A stretch of DNA of 64,000 nt, taken from NCBI GenBank assembly GCA_017467405.1, contig JAFTSH010000001.1, positions 293,542 through 357,541 of the forward strand, written 5' to 3'. The notes beneath the pieces were generated by a model. The model made no database searches. It worked only from the letters and a program-made list of their open reading frames with translations, and was not told the origin of the DNA. This document shows, in pieces, positions 33,223 to 41,980 of the stretch (its first letter is position 1; every line of letters starts with the position of its first letter). Position numbers and translations under genes: made by a program. The DNA comes from Clostridia bacterium. Its GTDB lineage: Bacteria > Bacillota > Clostridia > Oscillospirales > Acutalibacteraceae.

Positions 33223-35058
33223 TTAGTTTGTCGTGTCGCTTTCCGCATCCTTTTCGGCGGGTGCGGTCTTTTTCTTTTTGATTACTATGAAGAGGACGGC
33301 TGCTGCAACGACTGCCACTGCCGCCGCGACGGCTACGTATACGATAACGGCGGAACCCTTTTTGCCGTCATTGCCGTCAATATCGTTTTGGCTTTGTGAG
33401 GAGGTGGAGATTTCGCTGCTTACCAGCGACAGACCCTCGTCTCCGTTAAGATCCTCGTCGTTTACCGCGTAAACGGAGCTGAGCTTGTAGGTGACGCTCT
33501 TGCCCTGAGTATTTTCTACGGTACGGAAATAAAGCCTTACAAAGTTGACTGCGGTAAAGTCACAGCCGATCAAGGCACCGGTCTTGTTGGTGACCTTGGA
33601 CAAGGCGTCGATTGGTACGAGGTATTCGTTCCAGCCGTTCTTCAGCTCTCCGAAATCTCCGAAAAGCGATTTTACAGAACTGCCGTTCGGGGAAAGACCG
33701 ATGGAGTTTTCGTTGATATCCTGCGTGCCGCTGCTTGAAAGCTCAAGGGATTCCGTTGTGTCAGATCCGTCGAGCGTGACGTCCGAAACGTATATCCAGA
33801 AATAAAGATATTTTTTTGAAGTAACGTCCACCGAACCGTTGGTAACGGACGGGATGAGGGTTGCCAGCTCTTTTTTGCCGCTTGCTTTGACCGTTACCGC
33901 GATCTCCTCAGAGGTAACCGGAATGGCGTTGGAGCTGATCTTGTATTTTCCCTCAAGGTTGCTGGGGACCGAGCTGCTGTTGGTGCAGGTGACCTTGCCT
34001 AATTTGATGACGGCCTTTTCATCCGAAACGTTCCACGAAACTCCGAGGCGGCAGATATTCATAAGGTCGCATACTCCGCTGTAAGAGGGATCGTCGTAGT
34101 CGTAGCCGCTCATACGGAAATCGGCAATCTTCAGGAATACGGTGTTCCAACCGTTTTTGAGTGTGGTCTTTGAAAGCTTGCCTGAAAGCTCCTGCTTGCC
34201 CGCATCGGAGGATGAACTGATAAAAAAGCTTCCGTTACCGGACAGGGAGCCTATGTTTTCGAGATATACCTCAACGCACAGATAGGCAAATTTTCCGGCG
34301 CCCGAGGGTTTTGTTGCTGACGACAGATAAAGAACACCGTCGGAAAGGGTCGCCTTACCCTCGGCGAAATCGTGCAGAGGCACTCCGAAGGCTACCTTTC
34401 CCTCACCGTTTCCCGAAGCCGAAGAGGTATTGTCGGATGAACCCGAGGGAGAGGAGCTGACCGTCGGAGCGGTAAATTCTCCGCTCTTTACGGCGTAGAT
34501 ATCGCTGATACCGAAGGTAAGACCCGGTTTGGTGGAGCGAAGCACAAGACCGATGAAATTCAGATTTGAGGCGTTGAGCGAACCACCCTTAGTTACGGTG
34601 AAATCCTCTAATTTCAGCATATACTCATTCCAGCCGGTCTTGAGGGGAGAGTAGTTGCTGTTTATGGTCGGTACGCTTTCCTTCGTGCGGTGAAAATAAA
34701 GGGCACTTTCTTCGCTGTCCTGCATTCCTCCGCTGCAAAGCTCAAGACCGTCTCCGTTATTGTTTGAAAGCAACGACGCATCCGAAACGTAGATCCACAG
34801 ATACAGATAATCGTAATTTGAAATGTCAAACGAGGCCTCCTTGAGGTTGGGGGCGATTCTCGTGCCGGTAGATGCGGCAGAGGTGGTAGCCTCCGTGTTT
34901 CCCGAGGTAAGCTGGAGAGCCGAGTTTTTGAGAGTGTAGTCGCCTTTCTGAGGACGGTCGGGAAGTGCGGCGCCTGCGGGCAGAGCGATCGCAGCCGCGG
35001 TTACGCAAAGCATTACCGACAGAACCGCCGAAAGGGCAGCCTTGAAGATTTTTTTCAT
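33223..35058 (-). CDS. Surface protein with three predicted jelly-roll domains and C-terminal membrane anchor
   Basis: The 611-residue product has a signal peptide (residues 1-30). Three predicted beta-rich jelly-roll regions follow at about 40-195, 210-365 and 370-545. Each has the pattern of a strand ending in WIYVSD or CVEVYLEN, then a GWNEYMLKLEDF-like motif and an NFIGLVLRST-like strand. Ser-rich linkers separate them. The C-terminus has a 25-residue hydrophobic helix near 570-595 and a Lys-rich cytoplasmic tail. This suggests a carbohydrate-binding surface protein. The downstream operon members are lipoproteins, consistent with binding and processing of an extracellular polymer (inference). 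Confidence 0.72.
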   Translation of the reverse strand: MKKIFKAALSAVLSVMLCVTAAAIALPAGAALPDRPQKGDYTLKNSALQLTSGNTEATTSAASTGTRIAPNLKEASFDISNYDYLYLWIYVSDASLLSNNNGDGLELCSGGMQDSEESALYFHRTKESVPTINSNYSPLKTGWNEYMLKLEDFTVTKGGSLNASNLNFIGLVLRSTKPGLTFGISDIYAVKSGEFTAPTVSSSPSGSSDNTSSASGNGEGKVAFGVPLHDFAEGKATLSDGVLYLSSATKPSGAGKFAYLCVEVYLENIGSLSGNGSFFISSSSDAGKQELSGKLSKTTLKNGWNTVFLKIADFRMSGYDYDDPSYSGVCDLMNICRLGVSWNVSDEKAVIKLGKVTCTNSSSVPSNLEGKYKISSNAIPVTSEEIAVTVKASGKKELATLIPSVTNGSVDVTSKKYLYFWIYVSDVTLDGSDTTESLELSSSGTQDINENSIGLSPNGSSVKSLFGDFGELKNGWNEYLVPIDALSKVTNKTGALIGCDFTAVNFVRLYFRTVENTQGKSVTYKLSSVYAVNDEDLNGDEGLSLVSSEISTSSQSQNDIDGNDGKKGSAVIVYVAVAAAVAVVAAAVLFIVIKKKKTAPAEKDAESDTTN

Positions 35059-35153
35059 TTGGATACACCTCGTTTGATATGTATGTGTACGATTTGGCTA
35101 CGGATTTTCGGGCGGAGCGCTATCGTACGGAACAGATGTCTTTGGACCGTTAC

Positions 35154-35183
35154 ATTATATCATACGATTTTATAGATTGTCAA
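35154..35183 (-). promoter_or_regulatory. Promoter of the surface-protein operon
   Basis: On the minus strand consensus TTGACA and TATAAT are separated by 18 bases, about 95 bases before the 33223-35058 gene. The rest of the gap to 35344 is AT-rich with no other feature seen. Confidence 0.7.
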
Positions 35184-35293
35184 TAAATTAACACAATTTG
35201 TGAAAAAATATATTGGAAAAATCAAAAATTGAGATATTTTCGGCCGTATTTTTAACATTTAAATGTTAATTTTGGGCTTGTTCGGGAGTATAT

Positions 35294-35333
35294 GACGAAA
35301 AGAAACCCCACGGCATCCTTGCGGTACCGTGGG
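35294..35333 (-). terminator. Terminator after the ADP-ribosylglycohydrolase gene
   Basis: On the minus strand CCCACGG and CCGTGGG pair around a 13-base loop, followed by GTTTCTTTT. Confidence 0.6.
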
Positions 35334-35344
35334 TACAGTGTTTC

Positions 35345-36742
35345 TTATTTGAGAAGCTTGACCGTCATTTCGGTGAGATCGTCGATCGAAGCGGGGTTGT
35401 TGAAGCCGAATACGCGGTTCTTAACGAGTCCGTTGTAGCTTTCGGTCCAGACTGCGGGGACGTTCTTCTTTCCGACGAAGGCGCCGATTACCGAGCCTGC
35501 GGTAGCACCGTTACAGTCGGTGTCGTAGCCGCCCTCGACCGAGATGCAGACCGTCTTGGAGAAGTCACCCTTGCCGTAGAGCAGAGCCGCGGCAACGATC
35601 ATGGCGTTGGGATTGGTGTGTACCCAGAGGCTGTGCGGATACTTTTTGCAGATCTCGTCAAAGGCCTCACGGTAGGTTGCGCCGCTTTCATACAGCTCGA
35701 TGATGCGGGAAACGTCCTCGTGGAAACGGGACTTGGTCGGGATCTCGGCAAGTCCTGCCTTTACGACCTCCTTGATATCGGTAAGGGCGAAGGCGGCGGC
35801 GTGCATTGCGGCAACCCACATTGCACCGTAGATGCCGTTACCCGTGTGGGAGATCGAAGCGTCGCGGAAGGCCATGTCGGCGGCGGTACGGGTATCGCCG
35901 GGGTTTATGTAGCCGTAGAAATCGGCACGGATCTGTGCACCGACCCACTCTCTGAAGGGGTTGAGGTGGGTAGCGGTCTCGGGGGGAAGCATACCCATGC
36001 AGGCGTTCTTGTAGGCGTATCTCTCGGCGGTGCAGACGGCGAAGAAGGGAATCGAGCCGAGCCAGTTTTCAAGGACGTCCATCGGGACAAAATCGCGTCC
36101 GTATTCACGCACTAACTTGAGGGCGAGGATGGTGTAGTCGGTGTCGTCGTCGGGCTCTGCACCGTCGCTTACGGTGTCCGCCCAGCCTCTTCTGAGCTCG
36201 GGAGACCAGGGAAGGTCGCCCTGCTCGTAATTATTCTGAGCCTCCGCGAGGGTCAGATATGCCGACAGGGGGAAGAGAGAGTGCTTCTTGAGGAATTTCT
36301 CAAGCTGATCCTTGTGGATGCCTTCGACCGGCTTACCGAGCATACAGCCCGAGATTCTTCCGATCCAGGCACCGGCGATTCTGTCGTTGATCTCTTCGGG
36401 AGTCAGGCCGAGCTTCAGGGGTGTGCCGTCAGAGGCGCACTCGGCAAAGATGGCGTCCTTCTCGGAGGGCTCAACGTAGGGGTAGTCGGGCGAAACGGGT
36501 TCAGCCTTCATCTTGTTGCCGAGCTCGATGGCCAGCTTTTCCTTAAGCTCGGAAACCGTGTTTACCTCTCTGCCGGCAACGCCGAGGTCGGCCATGTTCT
36601 TTTCAAACGAGCCCTCGTCCATCGAAACGATGCGCTCGCATTCTTCGCGGTATTTTTCAACGTCCCTTCCCTCGTCAAGGCACTGCTGAAGCTCAAATCT
36701 GAGCTCGGGGGCGTATTTTATCCAGGGTTGTTTACTAAGCAT
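35345..36742 (-). CDS. ADP-ribosylglycohydrolase family protein
   Basis: The 465-residue protein has an N-terminal helical region of about 115 residues. The rest is an ADP-ribosylglycohydrolase (DraG-like) fold, with DRIAGAWIGRISGCMLGKPVEG near 120-145, the metal-binding EPDDDTDYTILAL near 195-207, and GYDTDCNGATAGSVIGAFVGK near 415-435. The family removes ADP-ribose from proteins or small molecules, or binds related nucleotides; the substrate here is unknown. It is cytoplasmic, with no signal peptide. ATG 36742 follows AGGAGG. No ADP-ribosyltransferase or macrodomain gene is adjacent. Confidence 0.88.
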   Translation of the reverse strand: MLSKQPWIKYAPELRFELQQCLDEGRDVEKYREECERIVSMDEGSFEKNMADLGVAGREVNTVSELKEKLAIELGNKMKAEPVSPDYPYVEPSEKDAIFAECASDGTPLKLGLTPEEINDRIAGAWIGRISGCMLGKPVEGIHKDQLEKFLKKHSLFPLSAYLTLAEAQNNYEQGDLPWSPELRRGWADTVSDGAEPDDDTDYTILALKLVREYGRDFVPMDVLENWLGSIPFFAVCTAERYAYKNACMGMLPPETATHLNPFREWVGAQIRADFYGYINPGDTRTAADMAFRDASISHTGNGIYGAMWVAAMHAAAFALTDIKEVVKAGLAEIPTKSRFHEDVSRIIELYESGATYREAFDEICKKYPHSLWVHTNPNAMIVAAALLYGKGDFSKTVCISVEGGYDTDCNGATAGSVIGAFVGKKNVPAVWTESYNGLVKNRVFGFNNPASIDDLTEMTVKLLK

Positions 36743-36771
36743 ATTATTGCCTCCTTGGGTTTGTTGCTCTT

Positions 36772-36799
36772 ATTGTAATTGTTTTTTTGGAACTTTCAA
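36772..36799 (-). promoter_or_regulatory. Candidate promoter of the ADP-ribosylglycohydrolase gene
   Basis: On the minus strand TTGAAA, a 16-base spacer and TACAAT lie about 25 bases before the start codon. Confidence 0.5.
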
Positions 36800-36858
36800 T
36801 ACTTTTGTTCAATGATGATTTGTTTTGCATAGTTTTTGAGAGTTTTTGCATAGAATCG

Positions 36859-36890
36859 GAGCCTTTCGCCCCTAAAAAGGCGAAAGGCTC
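36859..36890 (-). terminator. Hairpin after the ferritin-like gene
   Basis: A 12-base perfect stem (GAGCCTTTCGCC and its complement) with an eight-base loop lies 19 bases beyond the 36909 stop. No T run follows, so terminator function is uncertain. Confidence 0.5.
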
Positions 36891-36908
36891 ACGGATTTGC
36901 AGGGATAA

Positions 36909-37370
36909 TTAAAGATAGGGACGCATGGCGATCGAAAGGTCGGATTCCATCGAGATGAGCTTTTTGGCAATGTCCTTTGACCTTTCGTCGGCGGCCTTGT
37001 ACTCGTTGAGATATTTCGAGAGGGATTTGACACCCATGTTGCAGCCGTCGGTAATCACGTCGGCTGCCGCAGCGTTGCGCTCCGAGAGCGTCATCTTGAT
37101 CTCGGTTTTCATCTTCGACATACTTTTGGCCATTGCGGGCGGATCACGGTCGGGCTCACCCTTTTTTCTGAGCAGTTCGCGCGTTTCACCCTCAAGCCTT
37201 CGGTGTTCCTCAAGGCTGTCGTTCAGAATTGCGCGAAGCCCCGTATCCGAGACACCGCTTACGACGTCCTCGATGGCCGAAACGCCCATTTTGACACCCG
37301 AGCCGCATTCGCGAAGCAGACGGACGGTATCGTCTGAGCCTGCGTCGCCTAAAGTAATTTTACTGTTCAT
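36909..37370 (-). CDS. Small helical, ferritin-like protein of unknown function
   Basis: The predicted protein has 153 residues and is almost entirely alpha-helical, in four segments: about 10-50, 50-75, 85-115 and 118-150. Acidic and His/Glu-containing stretches such as LNDSLEEHRRLEGETRELLR look like a ferritin-like (DUF2383-type) four-helix bundle, but the metal-ligand pattern is not complete enough to be sure. ATG 37370 (MNSKITLGD) is preferred; the open frame continues upstream to 37463 without a ribosome binding site. No function is assigned. Confidence 0.6.
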   Translation of the reverse strand: MNSKITLGDAGSDDTVRLLRECGSGVKMGVSAIEDVVSGVSDTGLRAILNDSLEEHRRLEGETRELLRKKGEPDRDPPAMAKSMSKMKTEIKMTLSERNAAAADVITDGCNMGVKSLSKYLNEYKAADERSKDIAKKLISMESDLSIAMRPYL

Positions 37371-37529
37371 ACAATCACCCGAGCATATTGTCTCCGCTGA
37401 GATGTGAAATATTCCGTTTTGGTTAATTTTGCATTTACGGATACGTCGTGTGATCTTGGGCAAAGAGTTCGAACGAAGAAAAGAACAAGAATCAGACCTT
37501 TTCGAACGTCTTAAAACGACAGAACAATC

Positions 37530-37826
37530 CTACGCGAGCAGATCGGCTGCCATCTCTTTTACGGCGTCGAGTACGGTAAGCTCGCTTTTAACGCAGCACT
37601 CGGGGATTCCGATCCAGTGTGCGGCCCCGCCCGTTTCGTAGGTGCGTACGACGCACTCTGCGGAGGGAGCAAGGTATCCGTTGAAGCAGTTGGCGTAACC
37701 GATGGCAAAGCACTTTTCGGGGGCGACGCCGTATTCCGTCACGATCTTTTCAACGGCGTTTCCGGTCGGGGTCAGCATCTCAAAGGCGTTAAAGACGAAT
37801 ACGGCTTCTTTTCCGATCGAGAGCAT
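37530..37826 (-). pseudogene. C-terminal fragment of a neutral ceramidase-like protein
   Basis: The 98-residue open frame resembles only the end of the catalytic domain of neutral/alkaline ceramidase-like hydrolases. LSIGKEAVFVFNAFEMLTPTG corresponds to the LRIGDLALVGLPGE-type strand. AIGYANCFNGYLAPSAE corresponds to the family's GYANDYIGYLPT-type segment, and YETGGAAHW to the next one. The expected 300-plus N-terminal residues are missing, and less than 90 bases separate this frame from the next gene's terminator. It is probably a remnant of a deleted gene; a short functional protein is less likely. Confidence 0.55.
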
Positions 37827-37863
37827 CCGCCGCCAAAGAGGTCTGAAAGAATGAAATAAAATA

Positions 37864-37905
37864 AATAACGCACGCTTGGTCGTTTGGTACGAAGCGTGCG
37901 TTATT
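37864..37905 (-). terminator. Terminator after the lipid kinase gene
   Basis: A 14-base inverted repeat (37864-37877 with 37892-37905) is followed on the minus strand by a T-rich stretch. Confidence 0.8.
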
Positions 37906-37912
37906 GCGTTTA

Positions 37913-38848
37913 TCAGTATACGAGTCTGACTCTTTTATGCATACAGCTCAGGTTTGCGATTCCGTTACAGATCTTTTTCTCGCCGTCGAGGGTCCAGATG
38001 GGGTAGTTTCCGTCAAGCGGCTCGACCACCGCAGTACGGGAGTGGATAAAATTGATGTACTTCGAGTCGAAGTCGTGGCGCAGGAGCTTGTTGAGCAGGG
38101 TTCCGACCTCGGCGGGAGCGGGCTCCTTTACGAGCATTATCTCCATCAGTCCGTCGGACAGATTTGCCTCGGTCTCCGAAAAGCGGTACATTCCGCCGAC
38201 ACGGAAGGTGTTGGAGGCGCCGCAGTAGATGTATCTGCCCTCGAATTCTTCGTTGTCGGTGGTGACCCTGACTGAATAGGGGTGGATATTGAAGAGTGCC
38301 TTGGCGCCGTTAAAAACGTACGCGGAGTGTCCGAACACCTTTTTGACGCTCTGGGGAGTTGCCCAGCTTACCTCGGTAAAGGCGCCGAAGGAGGCAATGT
38401 ATACGAAGTTGACACCGTTGAAAAGACCGACGTCGTGGGTGTGTATTTCACCGCTCAGGATCTTCTTGGCCGCCTTGAAATTGTTCTTCGGCATACCGAT
38501 CGAAGACCCGAGGTCGTTGGCCGAGCCTGCGGGAATGTAACCGATGGGGATATTGTGTCCCGAGGCGATCAGCCCCGTGATTACCTCGTTGAGGGTGCCG
38601 TCACCGCCGAGACAGATTATCTTGTCGAAGCGGCCTCCGTGCTCCGAAACGTAGCAGGTGGCGTCGTGTCTTGCCTTGGTAAGGTAGAGGGTGATCTTCC
38701 ATCCGGTCGACCTGAGTATGTTGATAAGCCTTTCTGCCTTGGCGACCGAAATTCCCTTTCCGGCGTAGGGGTTGACTACGAAGAGCACCCTTTCACCGTC
38801 GGCAGGCGAATCGTATTCGTCAAAAGCAAAGTTCTTTTCAGACAGCAT
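37913..38848 (-). CDS. Diacylglycerol/lipid kinase family protein
   Basis: The 311-residue protein belongs to the YegS/DgkB-like lipid kinase family, which phosphorylates diacylglycerol or related lipids at the inner membrane face. Motifs present are FVVNPYAGKG near residue 24, the nucleotide-binding CLGGDGTLNEVITGL near 79-93, and PIGYIPAGSANDLGSSIG near 101-118. The second domain ends with PIWTLDGEK near 285. It lies nine bases downstream of the NahK-like kinase and is probably cotranscribed with it. The substrate cannot be deduced. Confidence 0.9.
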   Translation of the reverse strand: MLSEKNFAFDEYDSPADGERVLFVVNPYAGKGISVAKAERLINILRSTGWKITLYLTKARHDATCYVSEHGGRFDKIICLGGDGTLNEVITGLIASGHNIPIGYIPAGSANDLGSSIGMPKNNFKAAKKILSGEIHTHDVGLFNGVNFVYIASFGAFTEVSWATPQSVKKVFGHSAYVFNGAKALFNIHPYSVRVTTDNEEFEGRYIYCGASNTFRVGGMYRFSETEANLSDGLMEIMLVKEPAPAEVGTLLNKLLRHDFDSKYINFIHSRTAVVEPLDGNYPIWTLDGEKKICNGIANLSCMHKRVRLVY

Positions 38849-38857
38849 TCCGTTACC

Positions 38858-39937
38858 TCACAGAGAAATGTATTTCGCGACCGAGCTTTCCATGAGCGAC
38901 TGCTTTTTCTCCATATCAAGTACCATATGGAACTGCGTTCTGCAACGGTCGAGGTTGTGGTCGGGACGTTCGATGCGGAAGTAGGTATCTCCCGAAAGGT
39001 AGTCGGTGAGGAATCTCATTCCGCATTCAAGCGTGATTGCCATTGCACCGACGGGGAAGGCCTTGATCTCGTTTTCGGTAAGTCCCTCGCCGCAGCCCTC
39101 GAGGAAGCCCTTGACGAAGGCGTCAAAAAGCTCAAGATCAAGACAGGCCTTTTCAAAATCGGGATCGTCCTCGGCGCAGGTGCAGGCACCCGAGCGGATG
39201 GCGTCACCGAAATCGTAGACCGAGAAGCCGGGCATTACGGTGTCGAGGTCTACGACGCAGATGCCGCGTCCCGTCTTTTCGTCGAGAAGGACGTTGTTGA
39301 GCTTGGTGTCGTTGTGGGTGACCCTCAGGGGAATTTCACCCTTTTCGTACATACCCTGAACGGAATTCACGAGAGCCATTCTGCTCCTTACGAATTCAAG
39401 CTCCTTTTGAACCGACGCGGCGCGTGAGCAGACGTCGGACTTTACAGCCTCCTCAAGATCGCGGTATCTTTTGGGAGTGTTGTGAAAATCGGGTATGGTC
39501 TCGTAGAGCGTATCGGCAGGGAAGTCCGAAAGAAATCTCTGAAATCTGCCGAAGGCGACGGCACCGAGATAAAAGTCGTGTGCGCTTTCGGCGCAGTAGC
39601 TGCTCTTGGTACCGGTGACGTAGCGGCTTACTCTCCAGAAACCGCTTTCATCCTCAAAATAGTTTTTGCCGTCCGTGGCCTTGAGGAAGCAAAGCGTCTC
39701 ACGGGAGGGATCTCCGCCCGTGTGTCTGATCTTATTGCGTAAAAAAACTGTTACGCGCTCAATGTTTTCCATCACCTGCTGCGGCTTCTTGAAAACGTTG
39801 GTGTTGAGCTTCTGTAAAATATACTGTGCGGCGGGGGTAGTGACCCTGAAGGTGTTGTTAATGTGTCCGTCGCCGAAGGGGATGCATTCCGTTATGTTGT
39901 CAATACCGAAACGGTTGAGTATGTACTGAGTGTCCAT
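38858..39937 (-). CDS. Phosphotransferase, N-acetylhexosamine 1-kinase (NahK)-like
   Basis: The 359-residue protein is an aminoglycoside-phosphotransferase-fold kinase close in pattern to NahK/LnpB. NahK phosphorylates GlcNAc and GalNAc at C1 in the lacto-N-biose pathway of bifidobacteria. The N-terminal FGDGHINNTFRVTTPAAQYI followed by LQKLNTNVF is very like NahK. The catalytic loop is THNDTKLNNVLLD near 210-222, and the metal Asp is in CVVDLDTVMPG near 232-242. No lacto-N-biose phosphorylase is near, so the substrate is uncertain. It is upstream of, and probably cotranscribed with, the lipid kinase gene. Confidence 0.83.
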   Translation of the reverse strand: MDTQYILNRFGIDNITECIPFGDGHINNTFRVTTPAAQYILQKLNTNVFKKPQQVMENIERVTVFLRNKIRHTGGDPSRETLCFLKATDGKNYFEDESGFWRVSRYVTGTKSSYCAESAHDFYLGAVAFGRFQRFLSDFPADTLYETIPDFHNTPKRYRDLEEAVKSDVCSRAASVQKELEFVRSRMALVNSVQGMYEKGEIPLRVTHNDTKLNNVLLDEKTGRGICVVDLDTVMPGFSVYDFGDAIRSGACTCAEDDPDFEKACLDLELFDAFVKGFLEGCGEGLTENEIKAFPVGAMAITLECGMRFLTDYLSGDTYFRIERPDHNLDRCRTQFHMVLDMEKKQSLMESSVAKYISL

Positions 39938-40127
39938 AATCTTCCTCCGTAATTAAAGTCCACCCTATATTATACATTATTTTATAATAAAATCAACCGC
40001 AAAATTCGGCTTGTGTTTCAAAGCGGGTATCAAGGCCTCGCGAACCTAGTGGATTCGGCTGCATTTTTTGTCAGACGGCAGTAATATTGCGTGCGGTTCA
40101 TAACCGGATACGTTTAGTTGTTATACC

Positions 40128-40162
40128 GAAAAACGCCTCCGACACAAAACTGCGTCGGAGGC
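40128..40162 (-). terminator. Terminator after the ABC exporter genes
   Basis: GCCTCCGAC and GTCGGAGGC pair around a ten-base loop, followed on the minus strand by GTTTTTC. The neighbouring DNA (39938-40127) holds nothing else recognisable. Confidence 0.85.
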
Positions 40163-40168
40163 CTGTTT

Positions 40169-41980
40169 TTATTCGGTGTAATACTGTGCCTGCGCGTACC
40201 ATAGCTCGCGGTACTTTCCGTTTTCGTCCGAAACAAGCTCGTCGTGCGAACCGCGCTGAACGATCTGCCCGTTGTCAAATACAGCAATCTTGTCACAGAA
40301 GCGGCAGGAGGATAGGCGGTGGCTGATATAGATAGCGGTCTTATCGCCTACGATCTCGTTGAATTTTGAGTAGATCTCGTATTCCGCGATCGGGTCAAGT
40401 GCGGCGGTGGGCTCGTCGAGAATGATGAAGGGAGCATTTTTGTAAAGTGCACGTGCCAGGGCGATCTTCTGTGCCTCGCCGCCCGAGACCTCGACGCCGT
40501 TATTGTCGAAGTCCTTATACAACGGAGTTTTTATTCCGTCCGGCATTGACGCGAGGCGTTCTCCGAAGCCCGATTGACGGAGAGACGACGTTACCTTTTC
40601 GGTATCATAATCCGTGCCTGCGGCAACATTTTCGCCAAGCGGGAAGGAAAAGAGTTTGAAATCCTGGAATACGACCGAGAAGACAGCCAGATATTCATCG
40701 TAATCATACTTTTTGATGTTAACTCCGTTGAGTAAGATTTCGCCTTCGGTGGGGTCATATAAACGGCACATTAGCTTGATAAATGTGGTTTTGCCCGATC
40801 CGTTCATACCGACAACGGCAAGTCTTTCTCCAACCTTGAACTTTATATTCACGTGACGGAGCGCATATGTTTCTGCTCCCGGATATTTGAAGGAAACGTC
40901 TTTGAACTCTACGTAATATTCATTATCGTCCCGCTTTTCGACGGTGAGGGAGCCTTGGTACATCTTCTGCGGAATATCGAAATATGCAAGGTAATCCTCA
41001 ACGAAAGGCGTGTTGTACTTGATATCCGCAAACACCGAAAAGTAGCTTGTGATACATCCTGCGATGGTTTCCACAAATCCGACGTATTTTATGATGCTGC
41101 CAATGCCGAATGCTCCGAGTAAGGCATATACACATACAAAAACGTAGATAATTGCTTCCAGCAGAACACCTGCAACGGTCAAAGGTATATTCAATTTGTA
41201 ACGCTTGGATTCCATGGTACGAAAGGCTTTTTTATGAAGGTCAAACGCATAGTTTTTGATCTTCATGATCAGCTTGTCCTGACGGTACAGGCGTACGTCC
41301 TTGCCTATGTTATAGCAATCGATTGCATTGTCAATTCTGTTTTCGTCGATCATGGTCTGAGAAACATTACGGGAAACTTGTCCCATTTTATCCTTTTGTC
41401 TGAACGAATACCAAACGTTGAATGCAACAAGACCGACGATCAGACACGCCAAGAGAACGATAAGCCAACTGAAGCCCGATGCAAACATCAACACGAACAT
41501 TTCAATGCCCAGAATAAGAGCCAGAACTGCGTTGATCGTAATATTGACCAGATAGCCAATGGAATTCAGAAGCAGCTGCTTGCCGTGGAAATTGATTTTT
41601 GAAGACTCCGTTATCTTACGGCGAAGCTGACGAACCTCGGGGTTTTCGAGATTGTCATAATCAAGAGTAAGGGTTTTTGTGTTATAATATTGTGCTTCAC
41701 GTTGGTAAAGCAAGGTTTCTTTATGATTGAAAACACGGTTCAGAATTCCGCCGATGACGGCAATGGCAAAGTTACCAAGCACAGTCACCAGAACAAGCGT
41801 GATCAGCGTGTCCTTATTTCTCGTACCGATGATCTCGTTGATGATTTCAGCGGAAAGATACAGATTGAAATAGGGAGACAGCTTTGCGAAAAAAGATTTT
41901 AGAACTAACAAAAGGAAATAAGAAGGACAGAAGGAGTGTAAGAGTTTCAGCGCACGGATATTAGGGCTGTTTTTACGCAT
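40169..41980 (-). CDS. ABC exporter half-transporter (permease-ATPase), second subunit
   Basis: The 603-residue protein is a type IV ABC exporter subunit: six membrane segments (about residues 15-330) followed by an ATPase domain. The ATPase has Walker A VVGMNGSGKTT near 395, the signature VSGGEAQK near 505 and Walker B FIILDEPTAALD near 525. The ATG at 41980 overlaps the stop of the first exporter gene (shared ATGCGTAA), and GGAGGA is eight bases upstream. The two subunits are therefore probably made together as a heterodimer. The substrate is unknown; a peptide or drug is plausible given the LytTR two-component genes upstream (inference). Confidence 0.9.
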   Translation of the reverse strand: MRKNSPNIRALKLLHSFCPSYFLLLVLKSFFAKLSPYFNLYLSAEIINEIIGTRNKDTLITLVLVTVLGNFAIAVIGGILNRVFNHKETLLYQREAQYYNTKTLTLDYDNLENPEVRQLRRKITESSKINFHGKQLLLNSIGYLVNITINAVLALILGIEMFVLMFASGFSWLIVLLACLIVGLVAFNVWYSFRQKDKMGQVSRNVSQTMIDENRIDNAIDCYNIGKDVRLYRQDKLIMKIKNYAFDLHKKAFRTMESKRYKLNIPLTVAGVLLEAIIYVFVCVYALLGAFGIGSIIKYVGFVETIAGCITSYFSVFADIKYNTPFVEDYLAYFDIPQKMYQGSLTVEKRDDNEYYVEFKDVSFKYPGAETYALRHVNIKFKVGERLAVVGMNGSGKTTFIKLMCRLYDPTEGEILLNGVNIKKYDYDEYLAVFSVVFQDFKLFSFPLGENVAAGTDYDTEKVTSSLRQSGFGERLASMPDGIKTPLYKDFDNNGVEVSGGEAQKIALARALYKNAPFIILDEPTAALDPIAEYEIYSKFNEIVGDKTAIYISHRLSSCRFCDKIAVFDNGQIVQRGSHDELVSDENGKYRELWYAQAQYYTE

